Positions 1 to 12,900 of a DNA stretch of 64,000 nt are shown here, one piece after another. The notes under the pieces are model-generated. The model did not search any database and had not been told where the DNA came from. It worked only from the letters and a program-made list of their open reading frames with translations. Location: NCBI RefSeq assembly GCF_905220415.1, contig NC_059558.1, positions 8,134,501-8,198,500 of the forward strand. Reading direction: 5' to 3'. The stretch is from Colias croceus (lineage: Eukaryota; Arthropoda; Insecta; Lepidoptera; Pieridae). The translations under genes and the position numbers were made by a program. The first letter of the stretch is position 1; each line of letters begins with the position of its first letter.

Positions 1-944
1 ACATAAATATATTATGTACTTATAAACATGGGTATTGGGTAAAAATTATACCCGTCAGACGTCAGACGTCAGCGGTACAAATTGTACGTGTCAGTCATCA
101 TTTCAAATCTGTCAGACATCAGTCAGCATTTCCAATAAAAGTGTATAGTAAAATGTTTTGACACATGTAACTACGATGATAAGTTCATAGGTAAAATATA
201 TTCCAATTAGTTCAATCAGCCATTTCATTAATAGCCTAGGCTCTTAATTAAACAGCGCCGTTTAATGTAAGCTATAAATGACAGACAGACGGACATAATC
301 TCTGATACAAAAAAAATGTTAATTTTTTAATAATTTCAATTTGTGCAAAAATGAGCATTAAATGAACTTTTGAATACTCTATTTTAACGTTATTTTTAAA
401 CTCTTGTACGTATCATATTAAAAAAAAATATTCATTTTCACTACATAGTACTTTACTGAAACACTAGTTCTTTTTCAGACGCCACTCCAATACATTAGGT
501 CCCATGAACATCTAATATTAGAAGCGAATGGTGAAGGAGACATCTTTACACAGCAGGGCTCCGCTGAACCGGGGGCGAAGCGCCGGGCTAGCGATCCGTG
601 AGTTTTATTTTTAGATTTTTGTACCTAGGTAAAAAATATATTGTATAAAAAAAAGTGTAAATAAAAAGAATAAAAAAATATAATAATATAATATAGTATA
701 AATTGTATTTTATTTTATATATTGTATAAAAATAATATATTATATTTATATGTGTAAAAGTAAGTTGTCCAAGGATAAAAGAAATAGTATAGCCTATTTA
801 TTTCACTCGTAAAAGATATACTAGCTATAATATTTTTTAAATAGATTATAGTTAAAACACTTGCTAAGTTTGAAATTCCACTATCTGCGTGATTTTCTTA
901 ATTTTTCCTTATTATATTATGTATGACCTTCCACATTGCATAAA
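1..944. other. AT-rich non-coding stretch, no gene seen
   Basis: No exon or RNA gene is recognisable on either strand. Near the left edge (about 56-75) the heptamer GTCAGAC is repeated about three times. At 550-600 there is a short GC-rich scrap resembling the right end of the Helitron-like repeats found elsewhere in the window. The stretch is probably intron or upstream DNA of nervy; that is inferred only from position. Confidence 0.5.
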
Positions 945-1114
945 TCTATACTATAAAAATGAATCGCAAAATGTGTTGGTAAGCGCATAACTCGAGAACG
1001 ATTGATCCGATTTCGTTAATTCTTTTTTTATAATATTCCATGAAGTACGAGGATGGTTCTTATGGAGAGAAAACGTAAACATGTACCACGGGCGAAGCCG
1101 GGGCGGACCGCTAG
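945..1114 (+). mobile_element. Non-autonomous Helitron-like element
   Basis: The element starts TCTATACTATAAAAATG and ends in a GC-rich stretch followed by CTAG, then T. A TC start, a CTRR end after a GC-rich potential hairpin and the absence of target duplication are Helitron hallmarks. The body (AACTCGAGAACGATTGATCC) is shared in reverse orientation with the copy at 53119-53298, which supports a dispersed family. It has no coding capacity. Confidence 0.7.
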
Positions 1115-3208
1115 TAATAAATAAAAAAGCTCGTTAGCCGATTTTAAGTTCCTGTGACAAACGGAAATTGGGTACTCCTTGATGTCATTGATCACGTATC
1201 CGTAAGAAACATTCAAATATAACACTTAAAATTATTAAAATATTATTAACAAATCACTTAAAGAGTTAACCAAAAACGAATAACAATGAAATCAAAGGAC
1301 CAAACATCAATTAGCAGGTAACTCGGAGTTGTATCGAGTGGCCGGTGGGTGCACTTGACAGGTCATTTGTGCCGCCATACTTGAGGATAGGGCGCTCTTC
1401 CAGTGGGAAGCGATGAAATTAACTTCATACGGAAATTATGCAGCTTTTATGCTATTGTTGGTAAAAAACTGACGATATAATCCGTGTTAAAACTTAAAAG
1501 CTAGTAATGTTGGGTAATGAAAATCTCAGGTGTAGAATGCTTAATATAAAAACAAATTAAATCGTGATAATTAATCAGTACGTTTAATTATCACGGTTTC
1601 ACGACATACTATGATACTAAACCAATTATAGAACCAGAAATAGCTTTCCTTTGGCTACTTTTTCAAGAATATAAAATTTGATTTCAATTTTCAAGTGACA
1701 TAATATGGAATGTCTCTCAACTGTCAACTGTCAAGCATTATAGTGTACATGTTGTTCGTGTCCGCAAGTGAAACATTAACTTTTTAATCAAAAGATCTTA
1801 TAAAGTCACAAATTTTCAAAATTACCCTACATTCTACATTCACAATCACCGTGGTACCACGTTCGCTATAATATATTATCACATATCATCCAATAGCACA
1901 TCTCCCCATGGTGTCACGCTCTAACCAGCTGTCACGCGCACGTAGCGGGTTTTTGCGGCGTGCCTGCGTGACATCCAATGTGCGGGATTGTCGCGTTGAT
2001 TGAACTGTTTTAACGTTTAATAACATGTCAATTGCAGATGTTTGCGCGGCTTAAGAACTCGTGTGATAGATTTAGATTATCACGATTAGGTATCACGTCT
2101 CGCGACTGGGTGTTAGGTAGCTGTATGGCGTAAATACTAAATAGGTGTAGAAGGGATTTGTACCTTTACGCAAAAATAATCATGCTATTATACTATTAGC
2201 ATAAAAATAAGAATAATATCACTCCTTATTAGAAAACCTTAAGCGTACTGCAAGCAAACCAATGACCTATTATACTAGTAGACGCGGCATACGCCAACAT
2301 CATTGCACTAAAAACAGCGTAATTAATACATACCTACTTACTAACGAGTAACGCATTATCACCAATACAGTTGTTCTCTCTTTCACTCTCACGCACCAGA
2401 CATAATACATGTCTCACTCATGTACTTCGTAATAACAACTGCCGATTAAAATACAAAAAGAACGTCCAGCCACGACGCTGAATGGTGCGTGACTAAGTAA
2501 AACTCGGGCACTTAGCTGAGTTTTTTCTTGCCAAAATAGAGAGCGGGTAACGTATCTAGCTTTATATCATAGAAGCAAACCCCATAGTCATCAAAGCTAA
2601 CTACAGTTATCAGTAAATTAGTACCCAACTTTAGCACTAGCTTGTTAAATATGTAATAGTTATGCGCTAGTTTGGCACGGGCCAAATACTATTCGTTAGG
2701 TGCATGTGCCCTAAATGATAGCCCTTAAATTGTTTCACCAGATTGCGCGCTAAAACTGCAGCGCCGGCTAATGATTAACGCCTGCCAAAACATTCTGAGC
2801 AATAACGTGTAGAGATAACACGATTTTACCTACAGGCGTATCTTTTTTAACACGTTTTAATTAATTTGCCTAATAAACTAGTATTTAATAAGATATATAG
2901 ATGAATATATACAGCATCAATCTATGTATCTGTATCTAACAAATTATTTATTGATCCCAGCAAAATTAGGTCTGTATTTTAGTTAGAAAAGTAAGTTTTT
3001 AACAAAATTATATAGCAGTATAAATATGAAAATATAAAATGTTATGTAGTTTATGTGATGTTAATGTTTTCGTTAAACTTTCACAATTGTCCTTTAATAG
3101 TGGTAACAGGTGGAGTTGTTATATGACAACACATTAGCATCTCTGATTTGTTCATTTTACGGTTTTCGCCGAAACTTTTGTTGAACGCTGTTGATAATAT
3201 ATTTAATA
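1115..3208. other. Non-coding stretch without recognised repeats or genes
   Basis: About 2.1 kb with no exon-like frame that I can join and no repeat shared with the rest of the window. The part from about 1860 to 2140 is richer in CpG and less simple than its surroundings and could be an unrecognised regulatory segment, but the sequence alone does not show this. Confidence 0.4.
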
Positions 3209-3385
3209 CTAGTTTTTCGCTCGCAGCTTCGCCCGCGTAGTCAAAGAAAAACCCGCATAGCTCCCGTTCTTGTCTTATGTGTTAATCATAATTACATATG
3301 GCATAATTGCATGAAAATCGATTCAGCAATTTTCCGTGAAGGAGCAACAACCAAACATACAAACTTTCACATTTATAATATCAGA
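3209..3385 (-). mobile_element. Non-autonomous Helitron-like element (degenerate)
   Basis: Read on the minus strand the element ends ...CGCGGGCGAAGCTGCGAGCG...CTAG at 3209 and starts near 3385. Its middle still carries the reverse of GGGAGCTATGCGGGTTTTTC, a block shared with the copies at 31066 and 42043. It is more diverged than those. Confidence 0.6.
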
Positions 3386-4142
3386 AGGATTTTACGTATG
3401 ATCGAAATTAATTTAAATGATGACTGGAGTAGGCTTCAACTTTAGGAAATTGGGTCAGGCTTGTGTTGGAAGGTTACCTTTCCGCATTGCTGTTAAAATT
3501 CATGTTTACAACATGTTATTGTTTATTTATCGGATCTATAATTATTATTTATTAAACATCAGCAACGGTTTAAGTCAAAATATTGACGTAAATATTGACG
3601 TATCAAAATATTATGTTGTTTAATTCCGTCATAATTAAATTATAAACCATATTGTGTACTGTTAAGTGGGAAACAGAAAATATGGTAATCTCTACTTTTA
3701 CGTACCTATATTTATTTATTTTATTTATTTATTTATTGGTTTACCAACGTTTGTTTACATTTTACTCCATACAAAAAATTTTAAAACACAAAAAATAAAC
3801 ATGATAAATGTAACAAACACTTACAGGCAAACACAGCATGCAAAAACGTTAAAGCAGTTTTTAATTAAGTACATAATATAAAGAAAAGGAAAATTAATTA
3901 CAATAGAAAAAAAAATACATATACACTTAATACAGTTAATCTTATTCATAAGTTTAAAAAAAAATAATCTTGAAGTATTTTGCGGAGTTTGCTGGGGGAA
4001 TCCGAAAAAATGTCGAACGGCTCACAGTGATTATTAATAGTTTTGCAAAATCTTGGAACTGGAGAATTACGGCCTGAGACAGTTCTGCGAAGAGGAGGAC
4101 AAAGTGGTAGCAAAACCTTACGTGGGTACCTGGAAGGCACTC
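3386..4142. other. Non-coding; probable LINE 3' tail debris
   Basis: From about 3716 a run of TTTA units is followed by GGTTTACCAACG-type sequence that looks like the reverse of a poly(A)-ended retroelement tail. No reverse transcriptase frame remains. The sequence 4030-4142 just outside the next element is unassigned. Confidence 0.3.
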
Positions 4143-4182
4143 TTAGGGTCAACTCACACCAAAAGAGCGGCGAAGCGCAGCG

Positions 4183-4826
4183 CAGCGCGGCGAAGCGCGG
4201 AGTAGCGGAGGCCCGCGACTTCTCGAGCATTCCAGCGACTTCTCGAGCAGTCGCGGGAATCCGCGCGCCTTCCCGCGATGAATTCACGGGTCGCTCTTTG
4301 CGCAGTTCGAATGCTCGCGCGCACAGACGCGTGCGGGGAGCGGGCGCGAGGGGCGGGATATTGCCAGCGGCCGCTCGCGAATGCTCGAGCATTCTCTGGA
4401 ATTCCCGCGACTTCTCGCGCAGTCGCACGGTCCATCCGCTGGAATTCCACGGAATTCCAGCGGCGCCGCGGGCATCCGCGCGACTCGTTCGAGCTTCTCA
4501 TGCGATAATGAGTATTATAGTAATGAAAATAAAGTTAAAATTCATATGACACGGAAACTGCGCGCAGCGCGGCGAAGCGCGGAGTAGCGGATGCCCGCGA
4601 CTTCTCGAGCATTCCAGCGACTTCTCGAGCAGTCGCGGGAATTCGCGCGCCTTCCCGCGATGAATTCACGGGTCGCTCTTTGCGCAGTTCGAATGCTCGC
4701 GCGCACAGACGCGTGCGGGGAGCGGGCGCGAGGGGCGGGATATTGCCAGCGGCCGCTCGCGAATGCTCGAGCATTCTCTGGAATTCCCGCGACTTCTCGC
4801 GCAGTCGCACGGTCCGTCCGCTGGAA
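4183..4826. repeat. GC-rich 382-bp tandem unit, second copy interrupted
   Basis: The segment around AGTAGCGGA at 4201 recurs at 4583, giving a period of 382 bp. The first unit is complete; the second runs from about 4565 to 4826, is interrupted by the nested element, and resumes at 6092 up to the right terminal repeat. The unit is rich in CpG and in short self-complementary blocks such as GCGACTTCTCGAGCAGTCGC, so it can fold into many hairpins. Several long overlapping frames on both strands exist only because this GC-rich sequence has few stop codons. Confidence 0.85.
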
Positions 4827-6091
4827 TAGGCTATTTGACAAGGTTTTGATAACTGTCTCAAATTATTAAGATACGTTTATAGAACACACAAAACACATGT
4901 TTCTTAATTTTTTGTAGTTATTCATTGAGAAAATGGAAAATAAAAACATGATATTCAAATATGCCGCCAAAACACAATTTTGAAGAATATGGCGGCTCGC
5001 GACCATGGTGACGTCACAGCGGCGTAAACATTAACTTGCTCCTAGTACTTATTGTTCGTATTTGTTTTAATTATAGTATAATTAAGTTAATCTGTTTAAA
5101 TACCAGAAAATGAGTTCTTATTGGTGTGTAGTTCCTGGATGCAGAATTACAACTATTAAAACCCCTGACAAACTAGGTATTTATATGTGCTCCAAAAGAT
5201 ATAAAAATGCGTAGAAAGTGGTTGCAGTTAGCTCGCAGAAATCCAAGTGATATTAGATATATCAATTAAAACAGTTATATTTTTTTGTGAAGGCCACTTC
5301 GATGTAAGTATGGTGTTGAATACCTAGTAGGCAGTTTATTTTATTTGCAATACATAGTATAAATCGTCTTATTACTTAGGTACCTGCTTGAGGTAAGATA
5401 ATGATAATATATAGTTTATAAATTGATGATGACGTGTTTGTATTGATATTGAAAATAATCAATACAAACACGTCAATCCTATAAACTGGATGGCTGAAAT
5501 GAAAAACAAAGGACCCTAAAAAATGTATACTTCATAATTATTGTGCTATTGTCATTCATGTTTGTAGGTACATTTAACTAAAAAGGTAATGAATGACGAT
5601 TGAAATATTAACTTACGTAGCTGTTTTCACATTTTTCAATTATTGAGGAGCGTAAAATTCTGGGTTGTTTTTAAAGAACATGCCAACCATTATAGCGTCC
5701 ACTTTAGGTAGATTCGACTGCCTGCTTTTTCGAAATTAGGTTCCATGACAAACAAAATTAACACATAAAGAACAAAACTGATTACAGACACCTTGAATCA
5801 CAAGAAATAAGTTATACAAGAAACAAAACCAAAAGCGAAATTCAGCAACTACGTGAATAAACGTTGGGATCATTTGTTATTTACGCCGCTGTGACGTCAT
5901 AGCAGATGCAGCCAATCATGGATGTTTTCGGTCACGTGGTAATTTTAAAAAATATGATGTTTTTTCTCGACGATTTATAAATAAATAAATTATTATTTAT
6001 ATCATTTATTAATTTAAATCGCTTCAAAAACCTTATATATATATGGATTACACAAAAAAGTAATTTATTTTTTATACTGTCAAATAGCCTA
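4827..6091. mobile_element. Nested TIR element carrying THAP remnant
   Basis: Left end TAGGCTATTTGACA and right end TGTCAAATAGCCTA are exact inverses. Inside the ends, a GTGACGTCACAGCGGCGTAAA block near 5009 has its inverse near 5880, so the subterminal regions are also related. Comparison with the uninterrupted first 382-bp unit (GCTGGAATTCCACGG) shows the element sits exactly between GGAA and TTCC. It contains the decayed THAP exon at 5110. It is probably a cut-and-paste transposon of a THAP-bearing superfamily; the superfamily is not determined. Confidence 0.75.
5110..5303 (+). pseudogene. Decayed THAP-domain exon of a transposase
   Basis: From ATG at 5110 the frame gives MSSYWCVVPGC followed by about a dozen residues, including KTPDKL. 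The continuation is one frame over and reads FICAPKDIKMRRKWLQLARR, and a further shift gives FFCEGHF just before a GTAAGT donor at about 5304. The CX4C pair, the invariant W and the CXXH pair are the C2CH zinc-binding pattern of THAP DNA-binding domains, which occur in P-element-type and other transposases. At least two frame disruptions mean it cannot make this protein. No catalytic domain is visible downstream. Confidence 0.65.
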
Positions 6092-6257
6092 TTCCACGGA
6101 ATTCCAGCGGCGCCGCGGGCATCCGCGCGACTCGTTCGAGCTTCTCATGCGATAATGAGTATTATAGTAATGAAAATAAAGTTAAAATTCATATGACACG
6201 GAAACTGCGCTCCGCTTCGCCGCGCTTCGAAGCTCTTTTGGTGTGAGTTGACCCTTA

Positions 6258-9200
6258 TGTTGAGTCTGCAGTATTTGGGGACAATCAATTTTGTAATTAA
6301 ATAATTTTGAGACAAAAAGTATATCCAGCATAATTCTACGATTATCCAAAGAAGTCATTTTTTTTTGTATATCTTACCAATTACATGAAATTTGGCACAA
6401 ATTTTTACGGACTGTTTTTATTAACATTGTAGCGTCTAAAAGCCTGGAATCATAAGCCAGATTATATAGGATCGCTTGATCGTTTAAATTCAACCTATGC
6501 TTTATAAAAACGTGCACCTGTCCTATGCTATATGAAGCAAATATACCTTTGTACTAGATAAAATAAATAATATATAGAGATATATACCTTCAAAAAATAC
6601 TATCTAGATTTGATCACTAAGTTGGAAAGTCAGCAGGTGCACTAGTCTCGCCTTAACGGTCTCCATGAAACCGAACTGAGAATTAGCTCCGGCTTTATTC
6701 CTTTGCTGTCTGAATTATTATCTTGTGGTTTTCTTACAAGCCGGCCATCGTCTGGATGAACTTTGAGTTCTATTTATTTAAAGATATAAACTTCTGTTTA
6801 TGTGGTAGAGCTGTCATAAATTATGTACGCAGGTACGTACTGTAGTGTTTTAGGCTAGATTTCGTAGATACAGTCGTTTTTAGTATACTTATGTCTTCTT
6901 TTTTGATGGAGAAATTAGTATATCAGCGTGATGATTGCTGTAAAAATAAGTTGAGCAGTCTATATAGTAAGTACAAGTTTAATTAGATAAAGAAAAGATG
7001 TCAATCCTTTCTTAACTAAACGAATAAACCAAAAAAACGAAACAAACCCAAAAAGGATCGACGAAATCGATTCAGCAATTCATGTGTGACGACGTGACCA
7101 AAAGAAATAGAGATTTATTTTTGCATAAATGGACAAATTATTTGAACGATAAATTATTACAAATTCAATTAAAACTTCATTAATATACTTTAAAATAATT
7201 AAAATTCATCGTATCCAGAATCACGACGCGTAATATTACAATAGTTAGCGCCTGTTCGATAGAGCAATTACCGTGAAAGTTTTGATTGTGGGTGATTGCT
7301 ATGCGCTTAGCGACAGGCGTTCTACAATAATGGCGTTTTAATGATATGCCTTTAAATAGCGTGATATTTAAGGGACAAGTTATATGTTATTAACTGTATT
7401 TAATATGTATGGGTGTTGTCTTTTTGTCAACAGAGAGATTTTCAGGAAAGATAAATAATACATTTTCGGCAACATAACTTCTCTCGATCGTCGATCCTCT
7501 TACTTTTTACTTGAAATAATTTTAGTCAGAGTTTAATTTTTTTTTCTATAAGTACTAGCTGTTCTACCCGATTTTACTCGCATTGTTCCGTTCCTTTGGT
7601 CCTAGTGTATATTATATAGCCTAAAGCCTTCCTCAAGCGCTGAAATAATTTATTGAAGCGCACAAAAAGTTATTGAAATGCAATTAATTAAAAGTAGTTT
7701 AGTCGAAAACAGACACAAATAACGCATGTCAACATTGTTTCACATTGCTGCAGTGTTGCCATAACACGAAACCGATAACCGCCGAGTTTTTGCCAAACCG
7801 CTAATTTCGAAATTAAAATATTAGTAAACAAAATCGGAGCCAAAACCGCCATTAGTCCAATAATTAATTGAGCTGCGTCCAAAAACCGCGGCAATGCATT
7901 ATGTATCCTCGATTGCGCGACAACGCGCCTATTGGCTGGTCTCCATTGTTGTGTGGGCTGTCTCATAAGCGATAGCGGAAGCGGGTTTTAAAATGTATTA
8001 AAAAGAGGATGAAAGTATTATACATATAGTATTGTTAGCTGTGAAACCAGCAAACAGGCACTAAATTAAGTATTGTGTGTTGTATTATTTGTCAAGCTGA
8101 ATTAGAAATATGAAATTCTGAGCATTTTTCATTTAATTTCATTTTAAAAAACCAATATCAAAAATATGCTATCAAAAAACCTATTTATATACCTATTAAA
8201 TGTTCAAATCAAGTGCGGGATAGATTAACACATGAAATCCAGCCATGTAAAATTTTCTCTGCAACAACTGCTCTATTTTATAAATTAATATGTAATTGTT
8301 AATGAAGGTATGCTTTTGTCTATGTCTGCACACTTTATCAGTTAATCTAAATTCAAATTCAAAATTCAAATTATATTTATTTGCAAGAATGTAGTTACAA
8401 ATTATAGAATATTATGTGGCTAATACATACATTCTATCCTAGGTACTTTAACATAATAAAAAAAATTAAATCTCTTTCCTGTATAAATCGCTTGAACACT
8501 TAACTTGTGGCATACGAAATCTATGCGCAAACTATTTGGGAAGAGCAATAGGCAATAAATAATTATCGAAACAACAGGACGCCTGCACTGGACTACTTAA
8601 TTGTGTAATCGGATAAACCGCTTTCAGTGCCCCGTTTATTATATTTGGGTATATATTATTCAATTAACTACCTAATTCTCCATGATTTTTCATGAATTTG
8701 ATATAAAATTTAACAGTTGCTCTGGTAATATTTTCCTTCACTCGTATTTCACAACCTCTCTGACACTAAAAACTCTTTTATTCATGTTGTTACAAACTTT
8801 TTAAAGTGTAAACTTCGAAATGCATATATCCTTCCTTATCCATCTTTTTAAAATCCATTTAATCGACTCTATGATAATGAAATGAAATAGATCTTTTAAT
8901 TCTGAAATAAATGCCGGAATTTTTCGTATGAGCCGAGAAATTATATAAAAAAATTAGAGGCTTTTCCGAAATAATATGAGTTTTAAATTTTTAAATTCAT
9001 GAGTAACTGAACTGTATCTGAACTTTTGTTTTCTAATAATTGTTTAAGGAAATTAAATATTATTTTTGTCAATACATGCTTTTCCTTTGATTGTTATTTT
9101 GTGGTTTTCGGTGCTAAGAAACAGTTGATGATTCATGTAAAATGACTCAAAGCCATTGTTTCCAACATTCATTCGTAATTTGAAAATTATTTCACGAGTA

Positions 9201-9918
9201 CCTAAGTAGGAAATTCAGAATATATTTTTGCATCTGTACCTATCTACTGGTTCCTACTGGTTCTAACCGGGCAAGACCTAGGGGCTAGGCGTAGGTACGA
9301 CTAGAATACTAAAATGCGATGAATGTAAATGTCCTCGGCTACCACTTACAGTCAAACTACGGAACTCTCTAATTTTAAGTAGATAAAGAACAATTAGATT
9401 TCTATCAATTATCTAATACAAAGCAAAATCGAACAATGGCGAACTTTCAACTTTGTTTGCAAACCGAACTAATTTAAAAGTTTGTCTATAAATTGATGTC
9501 TTTGTTCTTAAAGTTGAGAATTATGATTTCTTATTGTATTTAGTCATGCGATTGTTGTTGAAGTAATGGCATGATTCTAAAGTTTTTATAGATTCGATTC
9601 CAATTGCGTTTCTGGATAACGCGTCGTTATTCGGACACTGTTGAAACTACACTTAATTCTTTACCTTTCTCTCCGTGGTTGGCAGAGATCACTGCTAAGT
9701 GATAAGGCCGCCTTTTGTGCTTTTATTTTATGTGTTTATTGTAAACTTCATGTAGTTACATATTTATATTCTTGCACAATAAATTAAATAAATAAATAAA
9801 TATTATTACCTATTTAATACCAAGCGATTAAAAATCATTTATAATGTCTCACTTTAATATTTCATATTTTATTACATAATATTATATCTTATATTATGTA
9901 TTATCATATTTTTTGCAG
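6258..9918. other. Non-coding region upstream of nvy exons (probable intron)
   Basis: No coding exon was recognised. Contents: a minus-strand Helitron-like scrap at 7555-7638 beginning CTAGCTGTTCTACCCG; a reversed LINE 3' tail at about 8345-8480 marked by AAATTC repeats; and a plus-strand LINE 3' tail at about 9689-9810 marked by GATAAGGCCGCC and ending in AAATAAAT repeats. Segments 7225-7370 and 7850-7990 are non-repetitive and relatively CpG-rich and might be regulatory; nothing in the sequence proves it. Confidence 0.45.
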
Positions 9919-12900
9919 GTTCTACGAAGCCCAAACGAACGGCGCACACGACGACTACCCGCCCCACGCTAAGAGAAGCTTCTTCAACCCCTCCCCCTTT
10001 TACCCCCTTCCTAGTAACGCAAGTCTGTTTGATTACCACCCCTACCACGCGTACCACCCGGGGCAAGAAGGGTTTGAGAGGCGTGATGGTGAGTTTTGAA
10101 TTATAGCTTATTTACAAATGTTTTAACAAAAAATTAACTGCCAAATAATTAATATACGATTGGCGAATGCTCTTGATCTGACATAAAATACTTTCAAATA
10201 AAAAAAAATCAAGTCATGCTTCATGTAAATGTTTAGGTATCTTTTTTTTGGAACAGTCTTCATATTGACTTTACTTATTACTTTTTTTAATTTCTGTGAA
10301 AAGATGTTACGTATACCCTGTAAAAAATCCATAGCCTAGGTACAACTCGACCAAACTAAGTTTGCACCTCGCGTCGAATACGTCACACTGACGCTTACGT
10401 ACAGTCTGCAAAAAAGCACTCGCTATGACTTAAAAAAAGTAAACAAATGTTTGTTAGATTTTATTTTGTTAGTTTGTTAGATTTTTGTGAGCGGGGAAGC
10501 GGGCGGGGCGCCACATTCCAACGAGGTGCAAACTTAGCTTGGTCGAGTTTGTACTCTTTGAAATTAACAATTTTTTTTCAAGAAATGTTATCCTGTTAAA
10601 AGCTCTTGAATCAATACACATACAAAATTGTTCACCTACAGAAGAATTTATAACAATTACATAAGTGGTGCTTTGATCTCTAATAACTTATATAATCTTT
10701 ATAATTTTTTTAATCCCATCACCAGGTGGGATAGCAGTTCGCGACGTGTCGTCAATGAACAGTAACTTCTCGGAGCCGCGTCCAGCTGGTCTGGTGAAGA
10801 ACGACGACGAGTGGAAGAACATCAACACGATGCTGAACTGCATCCTCAGTATGGTGGAGAAGACCAAGCGGGCGCTGGCTATACTGCAGCAGAGGAGTTC
10901 AGGTTCGATTATTTTGGCAATCCCATCATGGTTTAAGTTGATGATTAAAAAACTCGAATAGTTCCCGTTCCCGTGGAATTTCCGGGATAAAATCTACCCT
11001 ATGTTACTCGTGGATAATGTAGCTTTCGAATGGTGAAAGAATTTTTTTTACGATTGTAATTTAAAATCGGTCCAGTAGTTTATGAGCCTATTCATTACAA
11101 TAAAACAAACAAACAAAGTTTTCCTCTTTATAATATTAGTGTAAATATGATACATGTATTTTTTCGCTTTCTCTGTTGTAAGTCTACCCTTGCAAATAAA
11201 TGTTTTTATTTTTGTATTTCCTTCCTTTAACGACTGAAACTGCCTGACTTTGCATTCCAATAGAATGCAACTAATTAAAATTAAAATTCATTCGTCTACA
11301 TTTTTGTAATTTGGTAAGTTTCCGTTTTACATGCTTATAATGTAAAACAATATCTGTAAATATAATTTATTGTGTGTTTTGAATATTTAATTTATATAGG
11401 TGTAGAACCAACAGACAACACAGACATAAAGCGTGTAGCGAGCGAGATAATGGCGGCCGCTGTGAGACAGACTGAGGAACGAGTGGCTGATGTCAGACGA
11501 AGGGCTGAGGATGCTGTGAATCAGGTAAATTGTGGACTATATTTATTGTTAACTAGCTGCTCCGCGCGGTTTCACCCCCGTGGCTCCACTCCTGTTGCCC
11601 GTAGCGTGATGAAATATAGCCTATAACCTTCCTTGATAAATGGGCTATCCGAAAGCATTTTTCAAATCGGACCAGTAGTTCCCGAGGTTAGTGCGTTCAA
11701 ACAAACAAACAAACTCTTCAGAGTTTGTAATATTAGATTAATCATTTATTTGTGATGACAATGTATCCCATAGTTCTATTTGAATCCCATCTGGGTTTAG
11801 AGATGATAAAATACTTCCATCTTTTACTTATAAGCGCACTTCAAATAATTGTAGACAGTGAAAATTGAAACCGTCAGTCCCATCTCAAAGACTCGAAGGT
11901 AAAGCGCCTAGTGCTATTGCAGTGGGCGGTTCTATCTTAAAATATATAAAAATCGTGTCACAATGTTTGTCCTCAATGGACTCCTAAACCACTTAACCGT
12001 TTATAATACAATTCGCACACCATGTGCAGTTCGATCCAACTTGAGAGATAGGATAGTTTAAATCTCAAATCGTTTTAGAGAAAGCGGGCGAAGCCGCGGG
12101 CGGTCAGCTAGTAACAATATAGCATTAAAATATCCCATGAGTCTATTTGAATCTTTCAGATAAAACGTTAAGTTTTTCAGCTGGCGGTTTTTAAAAACAA
12201 TATTGTATCAAAATACCAATGCCAACTCGGTTTAAGTGATAGGCGTTATTAGACATGCAGTAGACGTTTCTAAATTACGAAATAACAATAAAATTTCCAA
12301 TCTCCTAATCAGAGGCAAAGGATCAACAATTGCTAATACATTTTTATGGGCAAATGTAACTTCTACTATATTAGGTAACGGACGATTATTAACAAACACA
12401 CACATTTCAAACTCCATCTAATCCCACCCGGGTGAAAAGAATATATCCTAAAATACAATTTTCTATCCCAGAATCCCATCAAATCCCACCCAGATGAAAA
12501 GTTTACCTTAACTAAAATCCCATAATCCCACCAGGTGAAAAGACAAGCGCTCCTCGAGCTACAGCGTGCTGTGGGCGCTGCGGAAAGTAAGCTGGAGGTC
12601 GGGGAACGAGCGACAGATGCTGCACCAGAGGCTGGGGGACAGCAGAATGTTAGTATATCTTTATTTATTTATTGAACAGAAACTTCTTTAGGTGCGTTGA
12701 GAGTAAATTTTGGTATCTTTGAATCTTGCCAAAGAAGTTTCACTTTTGACACATGTGCTCAGCACACACGCTCCTTTTTTTGTACGACAACCAGCAAAGA
12801 AGCGGGTGGTGCAATTGTAAAGTCAATTTGATTTTTGAATTATTTGTGGGGACCTTTTTGGTATCATCATAATATAAAACTTGTATTTTACTTCAATTTT

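Larger units (their letters stand above)
4146..6254. mobile_element. PIF/Harbinger-like element with TIRs and TTA target duplication
   Basis: The left end reads GGGTCAACTCACACC and continues AAAAGAGC; the right end is its exact reverse complement. Each end is flanked by TTA (4143-4145 and 6255-6257). A 3-bp TTA/TAA duplication is characteristic of PIF/Harbinger elements. The interior does not encode a transposase: it consists of two direct copies of a GC-rich 382-bp unit, the second split by a nested 1265-bp element. The element is therefore non-autonomous. The family assignment rests only on the target duplication and could be wrong. Confidence 0.7.

Noticed and set aside
3946..4869. Several overlapping 60-168 codon frames on both strands
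   Set aside because: They run through the GC-rich 382-bp units, are open in many frames at once, repeat with the unit and contain no domain; low stop-codon frequency in CpG-rich sequence explains them.
9896..10099. Start codon at 9896 for the nvy exon
   Set aside because: The ATG lies upstream of the TTTTGCAG acceptor; the exon starts at 9919 in the third codon position, so this is an internal exon.
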